Under the pieces are notes generated by a model. The model did not search any database and was not told the origin of the DNA. It was given only the letters and a program-made list of their open reading frames with translations. The position numbers and the translations under genes are program-made. Positions 8,507 through 16,091 of a DNA stretch of 40,381 bases are shown here, piece after piece. Origin of the DNA: Teichococcus deserti (GTDB lineage Bacteria > Pseudomonadota > Alphaproteobacteria > Acetobacterales > Acetobacteraceae). The stretch lies in the NCBI RefSeq assembly GCF_001982615.1, contig NZ_MLCO01000012.1, positions 1 through 40,381 on the forward strand, read 5' to 3'. Position 1 is the stretch's first letter; the number at the start of each line of letters is the position of its first letter.

Positions 8507-8826
8507 CCTGGCGCACCCGCCCCGAAGACGAGCCGGTGACGCTGCCACCCGCCGGCGGCTGCATCGGCGATTGGCGGGGGTGGTGGATCCAGGTCACCTG
8601 CGACTGCGGACGGAAGCTGCGCCCCGTTACCGTGGTGGCCGATCAGAAGCGGCTGCCCGACTGGTTCCCACTGCCGGCGGCGGTTCACATGATGCGCTGC
8701 GTCCAATGCTATGGCCGGCCGAAGGCAGCGGAGCTGCAGCGGGGTCGGCTGGTCGGCGGGGGTGCGCCGTATATAGGCCGAAACAGCCTGCGCGTGCCGC
8801 TGCTGGACGAGCTCTTCGGCGACTGA
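8503..8826 (+). CDS. Uncharacterised cysteine-bearing protein, 107 aa, second gene of module
   Basis: Starts in the ATGA overlap with the previous gene. It has paired cysteines at TCDCGRKL (about residues 32-39) and RCVQCYGRP (about residues 64-72), spaced like the two knuckles of a zinc ribbon. A GGCIGDWRGWW stretch near residue 20 is kept in the other copy (3973-4281). No family is recognised. Zinc binding is inferred from the CxC and CxxC pattern only. The next gene starts four bases after its stop. Confidence 0.6.
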   Translation: MTWRTRPEDEPVTLPPAGGCIGDWRGWWIQVTCDCGRKLRPVTVVADQKRLPDWFPLPAAVHMMRCVQCYGRPKAAELQRGRLVGGGAPYIGRNSLRVPLLDELFGD

Positions 8827-8830
8827 CGCC

Positions 8831-9208
8831 ATGGCGCACAACTGGAGCCACAAGAAGGTCATGCGCTACCGGCGGGCCGAGCCGGTGGACGACTTCATTG
8901 GCTGGCTGCTGGTGGCCGGCTGCGCCCAGCACGGCGCGCGCGCCTACCTGCTTTCGACCCTGCTGAAGGTGCCGAACCCGCCGGCGACGCTGGGGGCACT
9001 GGCCGGCCGGCTGCGGTGCCGCTTCTGCCGCACGCAGCCCGAGGGCGTGCTGCTGCGCAAGCACGACAAGGCGCCGGCCGAAGACAGCATCTGGCTGCGC
9101 TACCCGGCCGGCGTGAAGCCGGCTGAGCGCGTGCCCTGCGGCATGGAGCGGTCGGAATGGTGGAGCGCCTATGTCGGCGGCCGTATGCGCCGGAGAGGGA
9201 TCCTATGA
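8831..9208 (+). CDS. Uncharacterised CxxC protein, 125 aa, third gene of module
   Basis: Begins MAHNWSHKKVMRYRRAEPVD. The middle reads LRCRFCRTQPEGVLLRKHD, a CxxC followed by basic residues, which could bind zinc together with Cys31 and Cys107. The C-terminal part is rich in Trp and Arg (ERSEWWSAYVGGR). The second copy (4285 onward) is broken. The stop overlaps the next start as ATGA at 9205-9208. Function unknown; the tight packing suggests the four products act together. Confidence 0.6.
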   Translation: MAHNWSHKKVMRYRRAEPVDDFIGWLLVAGCAQHGARAYLLSTLLKVPNPPATLGALAGRLRCRFCRTQPEGVLLRKHDKAPAEDSIWLRYPAGVKPAERVPCGMERSEWWSAYVGGRMRRRGIL

Positions 9209-9654
9209 GCACCGTCGACTTCTTTGCGCGCTTCGACCAGGCGCTGGCCGATATAGCCGCGCAGCGGCAGCGGGAGCGCGCCGAGCTCGACGCAGCCCTG
9301 CAGCTGGCGGAGGAAGTCCTAAGCGACATCCTGGTGGTGCTGGACGAATATGCGGTCGGTCTGACCGGGCGACTGGACGCGGTCACTGAGCACAGCGCCC
9401 ACACGCGCGAGCTGAGCATCGAGGAGCAGGAGAGCCGCAGCTTCCGGAAGCTGATCTACACGCGCTCGGAGTCCGGGCAGATCGCGGCCTATCAGGTCGG
9501 CATCGCCGGTGACGAGCTGGAGCCGGATCAGCCGATCATGCCGATGAGCGATCCGCGCAGCCTGACCAAGGCCACCGTGCAGCAGCAGGTTGAAGCCTTC
9601 CTGCTGGCGGTGATCGCCGAGCGGCCCGACCTGGTGCTGAAGATAGCGACGTGA
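9205..9654 (+). CDS. Uncharacterised helical protein, 149 aa, fourth gene of module
   Basis: Starts MSTVDFFARFDQALADIAAQ with GAGAGGGA just upstream, in the ATGA overlap with the third gene. Residues about 20-45 (RQRERAELDAALQLAEEVLS) form a long charged helix. The rest is mixed alpha/beta without a recognised motif. It has no copy in the decayed module at 3.7-4.7 kb. I cannot assign a function. It is probably cytosolic, since no signal or membrane segment is visible. Confidence 0.6.
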   Translation: MSTVDFFARFDQALADIAAQRQRERAELDAALQLAEEVLSDILVVLDEYAVGLTGRLDAVTEHSAHTRELSIEEQESRSFRKLIYTRSESGQIAAYQVGIAGDELEPDQPIMPMSDPRSLTKATVQQQVEAFLLAVIAERPDLVLKIAT

Positions 9655-9864
9655 TGATAAGGCAGAAGTCGCTAGAGTCAGCATCTCTCGAGCGGTAGCA
9701 TTTGTCCCAAGCCTCACGACGGACGATCCGAATGCTACGCTTCATCCCGCTTGTTCTTGTCATATCGGCATTGGCAGTCCTCTCTGGACCAGCTCAAGGG
9801 CAGCCTCGACCTGCTGAGCCCATCGCCTGCTCATCAGGCTCCAATGCAGCCAGCTTCGCTTCTA

Positions 9865-10705
9865 AGGGCTGTTAGAGCTTGAGAGCTGTTCCCATATTCC
9901 AGGCATGACGAAGCGCAAGGACGGCCAGCTTCTCACGGATGCGGTCTGGGCGGTGTGGGAGCCGCTGATCGAGGAGGTCAGGCCTCATGGCAAGACACCG
10001 CCGAAGGATCTGCGCCGGACTGTCTCTGCCATTCTCTGGCGGCATCAGAACGGCGCCAAGTGGCGCAGCATTCCAGCCGACCTTGGACCCTGGTGGCTGG
10101 CGGCCCAGCTTTTCATCCGCTGGACCAAGGCCGGTGTTTGGGAGCGCCTGCTGGACTTGGTTCAGAAGCGTGGCGTAGCGCTCGGCATGACCTTTCTGGA
10201 TGGCACCAACGTTCGCGCCCACCACAAAGCGGCAGGCGCAGAAAAAAGGGGGCCCATGGCAGAGAGCGAGATCTCCGCGAAGCGCTTGGCCGTTCTCGCG
10301 GCGGCTATGGCACCAAGGCTTGCGTAATCGCTGATGGGCGCGGACGGGCCATCGCCTTTGCTCTGGCTCCAGGTCAGGCACATGAACTGCCGCTCGCACC
10401 TGGTCTGCTTGACAGTCTCCCGGGTGTGCCGGGCTGGATCATCGGCGACCGCGGATATGCCGCCGATGCTTTTCGCGAGCGGATCTGGGCCATGGGTGCT
10501 CGGCCAGCCATTCCGCCGAAGCGAACGGATGCGCCCGTCGCTTGTCCCAGTTGGATCTACAACAACCGTTCGCGGGTGGAGAACCTCTGGGCACGGCTCA
10601 AGGAATGGCGGGCTGTCGCGACCCGCTACGAGAAGACTGCCCAATCCTTCCTCGGCGTCCTCTGCCTCGCCGCCGCCGCCGATTGGATCAAGCTCTAACA
10701 GACCT
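9865..10705 (+). mobile_element. IS5-family insertion sequence (IS427-like), 841 bp, apparently complete
   Basis: Inverted ends: AGGGCTGTTAGAGCTTGA at the left; the complement of the right end is AGGTCTGTTAGAGCTTGA, one mismatch in 18. A TA duplication flanks it (9863-9864 and 10706-10707). It carries a two-frame transposase gene open from end to end, unlike the defective element at 5914-6757. It interrupts the secreted-protein gene above. Confidence 0.85.
9905..10698 (+). CDS. IS5-family transposase in two overlapping frames
   Basis: The first frame (9905-10327) starts MTKRKDGQLLTDAVWAVWEP and includes the first catalytic Asp in TFLDGTNVRAHHKAAG. The second frame, one base back (-1), supplies GRSRGGYGTKACVIADGRGR, the second Asp in GWIIGDRGYAADAF and the final Glu region RVENLWARLKEWRAVATRYE. 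The frames overlap across AAAAAAGGGGG at 10242-10252, a slippery run, so the full DDE enzyme is probably made by -1 frameshifting. Two-frame transposases are known in the IS427 group. The alternative is a simple one-base mutation in that run. Because the whole second frame stays open, I favour programmed frameshifting. Confidence 0.75.
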
Positions 10706-11006
10706 TAGTGCTGCTAGTATGCTGGCCATCCTGAGATCGAGCTGCCGGCCCGGCGACATCATCAGTTTTCCGCCCACTAATGCTCTCTTTGCCAGCGTCG
10801 CCTGTGACTTCACAAAAACCATTGTGCACGTCGGTTCAGTAATGCTCTGCGTCTACTCTGGTGGACGTGAGCACCGGTGATTGCTTCTCCGCGGGTAGAG
10901 TGATGCCCTCGGCACTCGTAGGATGGAGGCAGAACTTTCGGAGGCGATAGCCCGACATTGGCCACGCTGCGCAGGCAAATGGAGCGGCTTTGCTAAATAG
11001 AAATAG

Positions 11007-11038
11007 CCCGACCGGAAGAACATAAACCCCCGGTCGGG
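11007..11038. terminator. Perfect 9-bp hairpin, possible terminator
   Basis: CCCGACCGG (11007-11015) pairs with CCGGTCGGG (11030-11038) around a 14-base loop. No T-run follows on either strand, so it may be a structured leader of the small frame at 11054 rather than a terminator. Confidence 0.4.
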
Positions 11039-11053
11039 ACGGACTACATCTCC

Positions 11054-11161
11054 ATGACCATTACCATTGCAGCGAAGGCCTGCACGATCACAATCTCCAT
11101 CAATCTTGCTGACTTAGCCGACTTGGCCAGGGCCATTATCTGGTTGATGATGGGCGGATAA
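11054..11161 (+). CDS. Possible 35-aa hydrophobic peptide
   Basis: Starts MTITIAAKACTITISINLAD and ends with an apolar helix (LARAIIWLMMGG). It directly follows the hairpin at 11007-11038. Short apolar peptides behind structured leaders occur in type I toxin systems, but no antisense RNA or repeat was identified here and the ribosome binding site is weak, so that link is speculation. Between 10881 and 11006 I see nothing else. Confidence 0.3.
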   Translation: MTITIAAKACTITISINLADLADLARAIIWLMMGG

Positions 11162-11171
11162 ATGTGAGAGC

Positions 11172-11202
11172 GCCTGGCGCAGCCTACAAGGCTGCGTCAG
11201 GC
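11172..11202 (-). terminator. Strong hairpin after the dam fragment
   Basis: GCCTGGCGCAGCC (11172-11184) and GGCTGCGTCAGGC (11190-11202) pair over 13 positions with one mismatch and a 5-base loop, starting just past the stop of the leftward methylase gene. A GC-rich stem in this position is likely to end that transcript, although the T-run is poor. Confidence 0.55.
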
Positions 11203-11790
11203 TCATCCGCTAATCAGCACCTCGCCCGCGCGCTGCGCCTTGCCGCTGATGGAATAGGTGGTCTCAGCCGTCTCGATATCGAAGCGGCCGAACACCTCGC
11301 GCACGCCGGGCGTGTCGTTCAGCGACAGCAGGAAGCGCCCCTTGATGCCGGCGAGGAGCTCGGCCAGGCGCTCGAAATCGGCGCGGTCGAAGACGCCCGG
11401 CCCATAGTCGCGCTCGCAGCCCCAGTAGGGCGGGTCGAGATAGAACAGGGTGTCGGGCCGGTCATAGCGCGCGATCAACTCGGCATAGGGCAGGCGCTCG
11501 ATGACGACGCCAGCAAGGCGCTCGTGAACTTCATCGAACACGGCTGTAAGCTTGGTCACGTCGAAGCGCGCGGGCGTGGCAGGCGCCACGCTGAATTTGC
11601 GGCCGCTGATCTTGCCGCCGAAGGCGGTGCGCTGCAGGTAGAGGAAGCGCGCGGCGCGCTCAAGGTCGGTGAGGGTGTCCGCATTCGCGGCCAGCAGGCG
11701 CTCGAACTCGGCGCGGCTGGTCAGCTGCCAGCGCAGCATGTCCATCAGCGCGACATAGTGGCGCTGCAGGACGCGAAAGGGGTTAGCCAC
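11203..11790 (-). pseudogene. DNA adenine methylase (D12 class), N-terminally truncated
   Basis: It contains the catalytic motif DTLFYLDPPYWGC (DPPY, about residue 117) and downstream features of Dam-type N6-adenine methyltransferases (FLLSLNDTPGVREVF). The family normally begins with the AdoMet-binding FxGxG region, about 70 residues before the sequence that starts here at NPFRVLQRHY. Upstream of the GTG at 11790 the frame gives GQHINTN, which resembles the end of that region, and then loses similarity. Without the cofactor motif the 195-aa product should be inactive. Such methylases are frequent in phages, which fits the prophage debris that follows. Confidence 0.7.
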
Positions 11791-11878
11791 ATTGGTGTTG
11801 ATGTGTTGACCGCCTCCGCGCGGGCGCGGAAATGCCGGCTCAGAAAGACGCTGCCATGCTAACGGAACGCTCGGTTAG

Positions 11879-12178
11879 TTATATTGGCACCCATGCCGTC
11901 TTCGCGTAGGTGGCATCAGACTCAATCGCAAAGTCGATCACAGCGCCTTCATCGAGGCAGAACGATACGAGCTTATAGCTGGAAGCTATATTTTTACTAT
12001 TAGAGAGATCTTCGAGAAAAGCGAAGAGATCGCGGAGGAAAAAGCAAGGCTGACGATGCCCTTTGGCAGCACGACGAAAATGAGCCTGGGTCAAGTGAAG
12101 GTTTCTTTCCTGAGAGGGCCAGATTGCACCAACAGCTACACCTCTAATAGCAATATCGTTAGTTTAATGGTAGTATGA
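11879..12178 (+). pseudogene. C-terminal fragment of an unrecognised protein
   Basis: An open frame of 99 codons, preceded by a TAG and lacking ATG or GTG at its beginning, reads like real protein: KVDHSAFIEAERYELIAGSY, then IREIFEKSEEIAEEKARLTM. Codon use is more A/T-rich than the surroundings. A 71-codon frame with an ATG lies on the opposite strand (11879-12094) and is the competing explanation. I favour the rightward reading on composition, as a remnant whose 5' part is gone. Confidence 0.3.
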
Positions 12179-12187
12179 GTTGCGACT

Positions 12188-12538
12188 TCAAACAATCGGC
12201 ACGGCGGGCGCGGGTAGCTTGCCGAACTCGCCGGCGATGATGCCGGCCAGCTTGTCGTCGGTGCCGCTGACGCGGCGGACATGTGGCGCGAACTCGTCGC
12301 GGATGGCCTTCACGCCCTCGGCGATGGCGGCGGCCTTCAGCGCCTCGCGCTCGAGGCCGATGGGCAGGTGGCCGAAAGCGTCGTTCATGCGGCCGGCGAC
12401 GCGGCTGGCGGCGCCGACCAGCTTGGCCAGCGAGCTGTCGCGCGCCTCGCGGCGCAGCTTCGCGGCCCACAGGCCGAGGCCGGCGGCGCCCTGGCTCAGC
12501 AGGATGGTGACGGCGAGGTTGATCAGCAGAGCGGACAT
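12188..12538 (-). CDS. Phage-type membrane-anchored protein, 116 aa
   Basis: The N-terminus carries one apolar segment (LLINLAVTILLSQGAAGLGL, about residues 4-23) followed by a charged helical region (EREALKAAAIAEGVKAIRDE). AAAGGA precedes the ATG. It follows a lysozyme gene on the same strand at 12 bp, so it probably belongs to a phage lysis cassette, as a holin or spanin-like accessory. That role is inferred from position and topology; no family is recognised. Confidence 0.5.
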   Translation of the reverse strand: MSALLINLAVTILLSQGAAGLGLWAAKLRREARDSSLAKLVGAASRVAGRMNDAFGHLPIGLEREALKAAAIAEGVKAIRDEFAPHVRRVSGTDDKLAGIIAGEFGKLPAPAVPIV

Positions 12539-12549
12539 GGTCGGTCCTT

Positions 12550-13089
12550 TCAGGACGCCAGGCGCATGGCCTGGAAGGGAAGGGAGGCCAGCCGACGCGC
12601 CCAGCCGAGGCCGAAGGTGGGCCAGGTGGACAGCGCGGCCATCAGGACGATGCGGCGGGCCTGGAACTCGATGGCGACGGCGGTGACCCGGTCGGGGTCT
12701 CCGTCGCCCACAGCGCGGCGCAGGGCAGCCAGCGTGGCCGGCCCGATCAGCCCATCAGCCGGGGTGCCGATGCTGGCCTGCAGCAGCTTCACGGCCGCCG
12801 CGACGCCGTTGTTGACCGCGCTGTCGAAGACCAGCAGGGCGAGGGCCAGCGGCAGCTCGTCACCCTGGACGCGGTCCCAGTAGAGCCGGCGGTAGATGGC
12901 GCGGGCGTCGGCCAGGGTCAGCGCCGCGATATCGAGGGTCGGGAAGCTGGCGGCCGAGATGCCGAACTTGGTGCCACGCAGCAGGCCCTTGTCGGCCTTG
13001 CCGCCGGTCCAGTTGCCCGGATCGGCACGGTTCAGGGTGAAGCCGCCTTCATGGCCGATCAGCAGCTCGAAGGCGCGAAGGAAGAGGTC
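12550..13089 (-). pseudogene. Phage lysozyme, glycoside hydrolase 108 type, broken start
   Basis: Reading back from 12550 gives a GH108 (ZliS-like) muramidase. ELLIGHEGGFTLNRADPGNW contains the catalytic Glu of the HEGG motif, then comes the FDSAVNNGVAAAVKLLQASI region and the C-terminal peptidoglycan-binding-3 part ending in LPFQAMRLAS. The expected start is the GTG at 13089-13091, which overlaps the upstream TGA, but it is in another frame from LRAFELLIGHEGG. One base must have been lost or gained near 13080, and the correct frame has no ATG, GTG or TTG between its stop and the HEGG motif. Without its own start the gene is probably silent. Confidence 0.65.
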
Positions 13090-13260
13090 ACGGCTTGGCC
13101 TTCTTCAGGGCGGGCACCAGGTGCCCGAGGAGGGGCTCGATGGCGTCGGGGCCGATGCGCGCCAGCAGGGCGATGCAGAGGGTGGCGCCGCCGGCGGAGA
13201 GGCCGGCCCACTGCGCCAGCGCGAGTGCCAGATCAGGCCCATGGCGAAGGCGTTAGGCAC
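13088..13260 (-). pseudogene. Holin-like phage fragment, frameshifted
   Basis: From GTG 13260 the frame reads VPNAFAMGLIW. After a one-base loss near 13230 it continues as ALALAQWAGLSAGGATLCIA and ends GHLVPALKKAKP with a TGA overlapping the lysozyme start region. A short apolar helix and a basic tail upstream of a lysozyme suggest a holin. The upstream part of the gene is missing. Confidence 0.4.
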
Positions 13261-13437
13261 CTCCCAGAGTTCAGAAGATCTTTCGCAGTGGCAGGTTCAG
13301 CGGGCCGCGTGCAGCGGCCGGATGGCGCTGCGGGTGTGACAACGGCGGCAACGACCGTTTGCGGTTGAAACAGGCATTGAATGCCCCGCCCCGCCTCAGG
13401 GTGGGCACTGGGGCGGCCTCCTCTCTTCCGCTCTTCG

Positions 13438-13863
13438 TACGCCTACTATTGCGTCTCCACCGATCAGCAGGGCCGCAGCAGCCTCGGGCTCGAGGCTTAG
13501 AAGGCGGCAGTGACCAGTTTCATGGCCAGCCAAGTCGCCGGCCGGCTGATCGCCGAATACGAGGAGGTGGAGAGCGGCAAGAGGAACGACCGGCCCGAGC
13601 TGGCCGCTGCCGCCCGCTCCGGCCGCGCCGCGCCGCGCCGCGCCGCGCAGACAGCGCGCGCGGCCTCCTACGCCAACACCGTGCTGCCCTACATCGAGGC
13701 GGCGCAGCGTGCCGGTGCCTCCAGCATCCGGCTTGTCGCCGAGGCCCTGACCGCCCGCGGCATCCGCCCGCCCTCCGGGGGCGAGGTCTGGCATGCCACC
13801 CAGGTGCGGCGCATTCTCCAGAGTAGGGAAGCCTCCGATGGCACCCCGCAAGCCGGCCGCTGA
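13438..13863 (+). pseudogene. Serine recombinase (resolvase family), internally deleted
   Basis: The first 20 codons read YAYYCVSTDQQGRSSLGLEA, matching the Y-x-R-V-S-T-D start of the resolvase domain with its nucleophilic Ser, but the conserved Arg is Cys. A TAG at 13498 follows, where family members usually have Gln. The frame continues with ESGKRNDRPELAAA and then jumps to a C-terminal recombinase segment (LPYIEAAQRAGASSIRLVAE, ALTARGIRPPSGGEVWHATQ). About 100 residues of the catalytic domain are missing. It was probably the integrase of the phage or plasmid island and is now inactive. Confidence 0.7.
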
Positions 13864-14171
13864 AGCGGCCACCCCGCCGGCCACAAATTACCCGGTCATC
13901 CGCGAAGGCGCTGGTGGCCCTGGCCGAGGAATACGCGACCGGCGCGGCCGAGAAGAACCGGCTGGAGAAGCGGCTGAAGGTGATCAAGCCGGTGCTCGAG
14001 GCGGCCATGGGCGGCGCGCCGATGGCCACGGCCGGCAAGCGCATCCTAACGCAGGGCGAGGTGGCCGCCGTGCCGAGCGTGCCGGCGAAGACCATTACGG
14101 CCAAGATGGTCGGCGACGTCATCCCGGGGAAGAACGGCCGGGCCGGCTACACCACCCTCGAGGCGCGCTGA
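13838..14171 (+). pseudogene. Small phage-type protein, frameshifted
   Basis: Starts MAPRKPAAEAATPPATNYPV inside the end of the recombinase remnant. The frame moves near 13900, after which ALAEEYATGAAEKNRLEKRL and VIKPVLEAAMGGAPMATAGK continue to a TGA at 14169. The helical, Lys-rich central part is intact. I do not recognise the family. Position next to an HNH gene is typical of phage packaging-region genes. Confidence 0.5.
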
Positions 14172-14416
14172 CCATCGGCAAGCTGCGCGACCCCTACTAC
14201 GCCTCGGCGGAGTGGCGGGCGCTGCGCCGGGCGGCGCTGGAGCGTGATGGCCATCGCTGCACCGCTCGGGCCGTGGTGGTCGACCGCATCGTGTCCCGCC
14301 GGCGGGCCGGCGGCGACCGCCTGGCTATCCTCCGGAGCCTCTGCCGACCCCATGACAACCGGGTCAAGGAGGACCGGGGCGGAGCCCGCAGGAACGGCGG
14401 CCTGCTGAGAGCTTGA
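14168..14416 (+). pseudogene. HNH endonuclease relic, 82 codons
   Basis: YYASAEWRALRRAALERDGH followed by RCTARAVVVDRIVSRRRAGG and LRSLCRPHDNRVKED follows the plan of phage HNH nucleases that sit beside the terminase. The first His of the HNH core, normally in VDH, is Arg here (VDRI), and the first zinc knuckle has lost residues (RCTARA). The apparent start is a CTG overlapping the previous TGA, where GTG or ATG would be expected. These changes together make activity unlikely. Confidence 0.6.
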
Positions 14417-14441
14417 ACCTAGGGACCAAGAGGAGGCTCTA

Positions 14442-14660
14442 CTAGCAGCTAACCAGTTCATCCTCGGTGCACCCGTTTGGGCCACACCGCAGAATCAGCT
14501 TTTTGCCATTCTTGCAGGCGGTCTCCATGCAAACGGCCCCTGTCGGTAAGGTTGAGCAATCCGCCAATCCCATGACTCTCCGCGGCACTCCATAAATCTC
14601 CGTTAGCTCGCGAAGATGCGGCTTCTGCTCGAGAAGCTTTTTGAAATCTTCCTTATCCAT
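14442..14660 (-). CDS. Small cysteine-containing protein, 72 aa
   Basis: MDKEDFKKLLEQKPHLRELT opens a charged helical half, followed by a half with five Cys (CSTLPTGAVCMETACKNGKK, then LRCGPNGCTEDELVSC). The spacing is irregular, so disulphides or metal binding are both possible. Base composition is lower in G+C than the phage debris on either side. It begins 22 bp after the stop of the lipoprotein gene 14683-15531 on the same strand, so the two are probably one operon. No family recognised. Confidence 0.55.
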   Translation of the reverse strand: MDKEDFKKLLEQKPHLRELTEIYGVPRRVMGLADCSTLPTGAVCMETACKNGKKLILRCGPNGCTEDELVSC

Positions 14661-14682
14661 TAATGGTTTCCTTTGCTGATCA

Positions 14683-15531
14683 TTATCTTAAGGTGATGTT
14701 CTGCAATGCACGCGCTACTGATTGCCCAATGATCGTGGCATCGTGGAGTGCTACAGCCCTAGGATCTAAAGCAGCAGGTACACCGCGCTCGTCTGAATTG
14801 ACGACCTCCGCAAGCGTCAGAGAGACGTACTGGGTTGAAGTCCTAGCTGCGGCGAGGAGATCACCATTCTGGTTCGCTGATAAGCGAATTAGATCCCAAG
14901 ATGGAGTTGCACTTCCGCCGTAAGTAACAACGAAAGTCGCTTCATAATTGAAGGCGCTGAACGGAAAACGCTCGTCGGACACTGAGCTTCCAGGTATGGT
15001 TCCCGGTACAGCAGCTATCAAAGTCTTACTCAAAATGAATTGGCCAATGTGTAGGTTGCTGTTAATTCCCACACCTCCTTCCGCCACGCAGTTTGTGTTA
15101 ACCGGCTCCTGAAGCAGGTCGCGAAAGCTATAGGAAAACGAAACGAGTTCTTTCCTGGTCGCCTCTGTCTCAAGGTTGACACCCAGGCCAAAGGAGAAAG
15201 CCTCTCTAGGATTAAATGGCGTGATGAAAGTCACGCCTGGCTTGAAAGAGCTCTTTTCATTGACCGTTAGCTCCAGAGTGACTTTTGCTCCCCAGTTCCT
15301 GAGCCAATCGACGCTCTTGCCAGTTGCTCCAGCATCCTTCGAAAAATGATCTAGAGCGTTCCTGACGCCTTCACGGATCTCACACTTGATGTGGTTGATG
15401 ATGCGGTTCTCTTCAATGCCTTGTTCTCTTTCATCGGAAGAGAACATCTGCATTTTGGGTGTGACAACTCCGCAACCAACAAGAGACGCTGGCAGGAAAG
15501 CTGCGAGCATCAATCTCGAGAACTTCGTCAC
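14683..15531 (-). CDS. Predicted lipoprotein, 282 aa, unknown function
   Basis: From the GTG at 15531 the protein starts MTKFSRLMLAAFLPASLVGC, a type II signal peptide with the lipobox L-V-G-C at about residues 17-20, so it should be lipid-anchored in the envelope. GGGAGAAGG lies upstream. The mature part is mainly beta-strand by pattern (VTLELTVNEKSSFKPGVTFI, FSFGLGVNLETEATRKELVS) and includes a conserved-looking PGTIPGSS turn. I do not recognise the family. It is moderately A/T-rich for this molecule, suggesting separate acquisition. A shorter start at ATG 15510 would still keep the lipobox. Confidence 0.65.
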   Translation of the reverse strand: MTKFSRLMLAAFLPASLVGCGVVTPKMQMFSSDEREQGIEENRIINHIKCEIREGVRNALDHFSKDAGATGKSVDWLRNWGAKVTLELTVNEKSSFKPGVTFITPFNPREAFSFGLGVNLETEATRKELVSFSYSFRDLLQEPVNTNCVAEGGVGINSNLHIGQFILSKTLIAAVPGTIPGSSVSDERFPFSAFNYEATFVVTYGGSATPSWDLIRLSANQNGDLLAAARTSTQYVSLTLAEVVNSDERGVPAALDPRAVALHDATIIGQSVARALQNITLR

Positions 15532-15695
15532 CGCCTTCTCCCACTCCCTGCGCGACGAGAATGATAGTTCATAACGTAATGTCAACGTAAACCGCTGAGG
15601 GAAGGCGGTTGATTTGGATAAGTCCTGACTTCTGCAAGACGCTCTTGAAGGCTCGCGCAAGTCAGGCATTACCATCGTCATTATCGGAACCACAG

Positions 15696-16025
15696 ATGCC
15701 CGACATCGCCGCCCGCACCACTCGCTTCTCGGGAAAGGTGCTGGAAGCTTACGCGAGGCACATGCTGCCGGAAGGCCTGACCGTCCGTGCAAGCACGGAC
15801 GCCGCACCGATCGAGGAGATGACGGCCGCCATGGACGGCGAGACCTGGTTCACCAGCAGCGAGGCGAAGGCCGCTGGCCCAGTCGACAGCATCAAGGACG
15901 TGGAGCCTGCCTCCGGCCCCGAGAACAAGGGCGGCGCGGGCCTGAAGGCCGCCGCCGGAGATCGAGCGCCGCCGGCGCCTGGCACGCTGGGCCTCGGCCG
16001 CCTGATCCCGCCCTGCCACCCCTGA
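15696..16025 (+). pseudogene. Phage head maturation protease (ClpP-like), C-terminal fragment
   Basis: MDGETWFTSSEAKAAGPVDS (about residues 46-65) matches the last conserved block of ClpP-type phage prohead proteases (typically E-T-W-F-T-A-x-E-A-x-x-x-G-L-V-D). The preceding block with the catalytic Ser and His is missing. The tail is Pro/Gly-rich. A capsid gene follows, the usual order in HK97-type head modules. Confidence 0.6.
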
Positions 16026-16050
16026 CGCGCGGGGTTCGCCGCGGCACCTC

Positions 16051-16070
16051 AGGCCGCCTCCGGGCGGCCT
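16051..16070 (+). terminator. Hairpin between protease fragment and capsid gene
   Basis: AGGCCGCC and GGCGGCCT form a perfect 8-bp stem with a TCCG loop, followed by TTCTCGTT. It is a plausible intrinsic terminator or mRNA processing hairpin at the head-gene junction. Confidence 0.5.
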
Positions 16071-16091
16071 TTCTCGTTCCTGGAGAGCTAC

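Larger units (their letters stand above)
9732..10880 (+). pseudogene. Small secreted protein gene split by an IS5-family insertion
   Basis: From ATG 9732 the frame encodes a clear signal peptide (MLRFIPLVLVISALAVLSGP, then AQG as a likely cleavage site) and is cut at codon 44 by the element at 9865-10705. If the element and one TA copy are removed, 9732-9864 joins 10708-10880 in the same frame to give a 101-aa protein ending at TGA 10878-10880. The C-terminal part (SMLAILRSSCRPGDIISFPP and beyond) continues sensibly and has Cys at three further places. The product would be a periplasmic or secreted protein of about 80 aa with at least four Cys. No family is recognised. In its present state the gene is inactivated. 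Confidence 0.7.
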
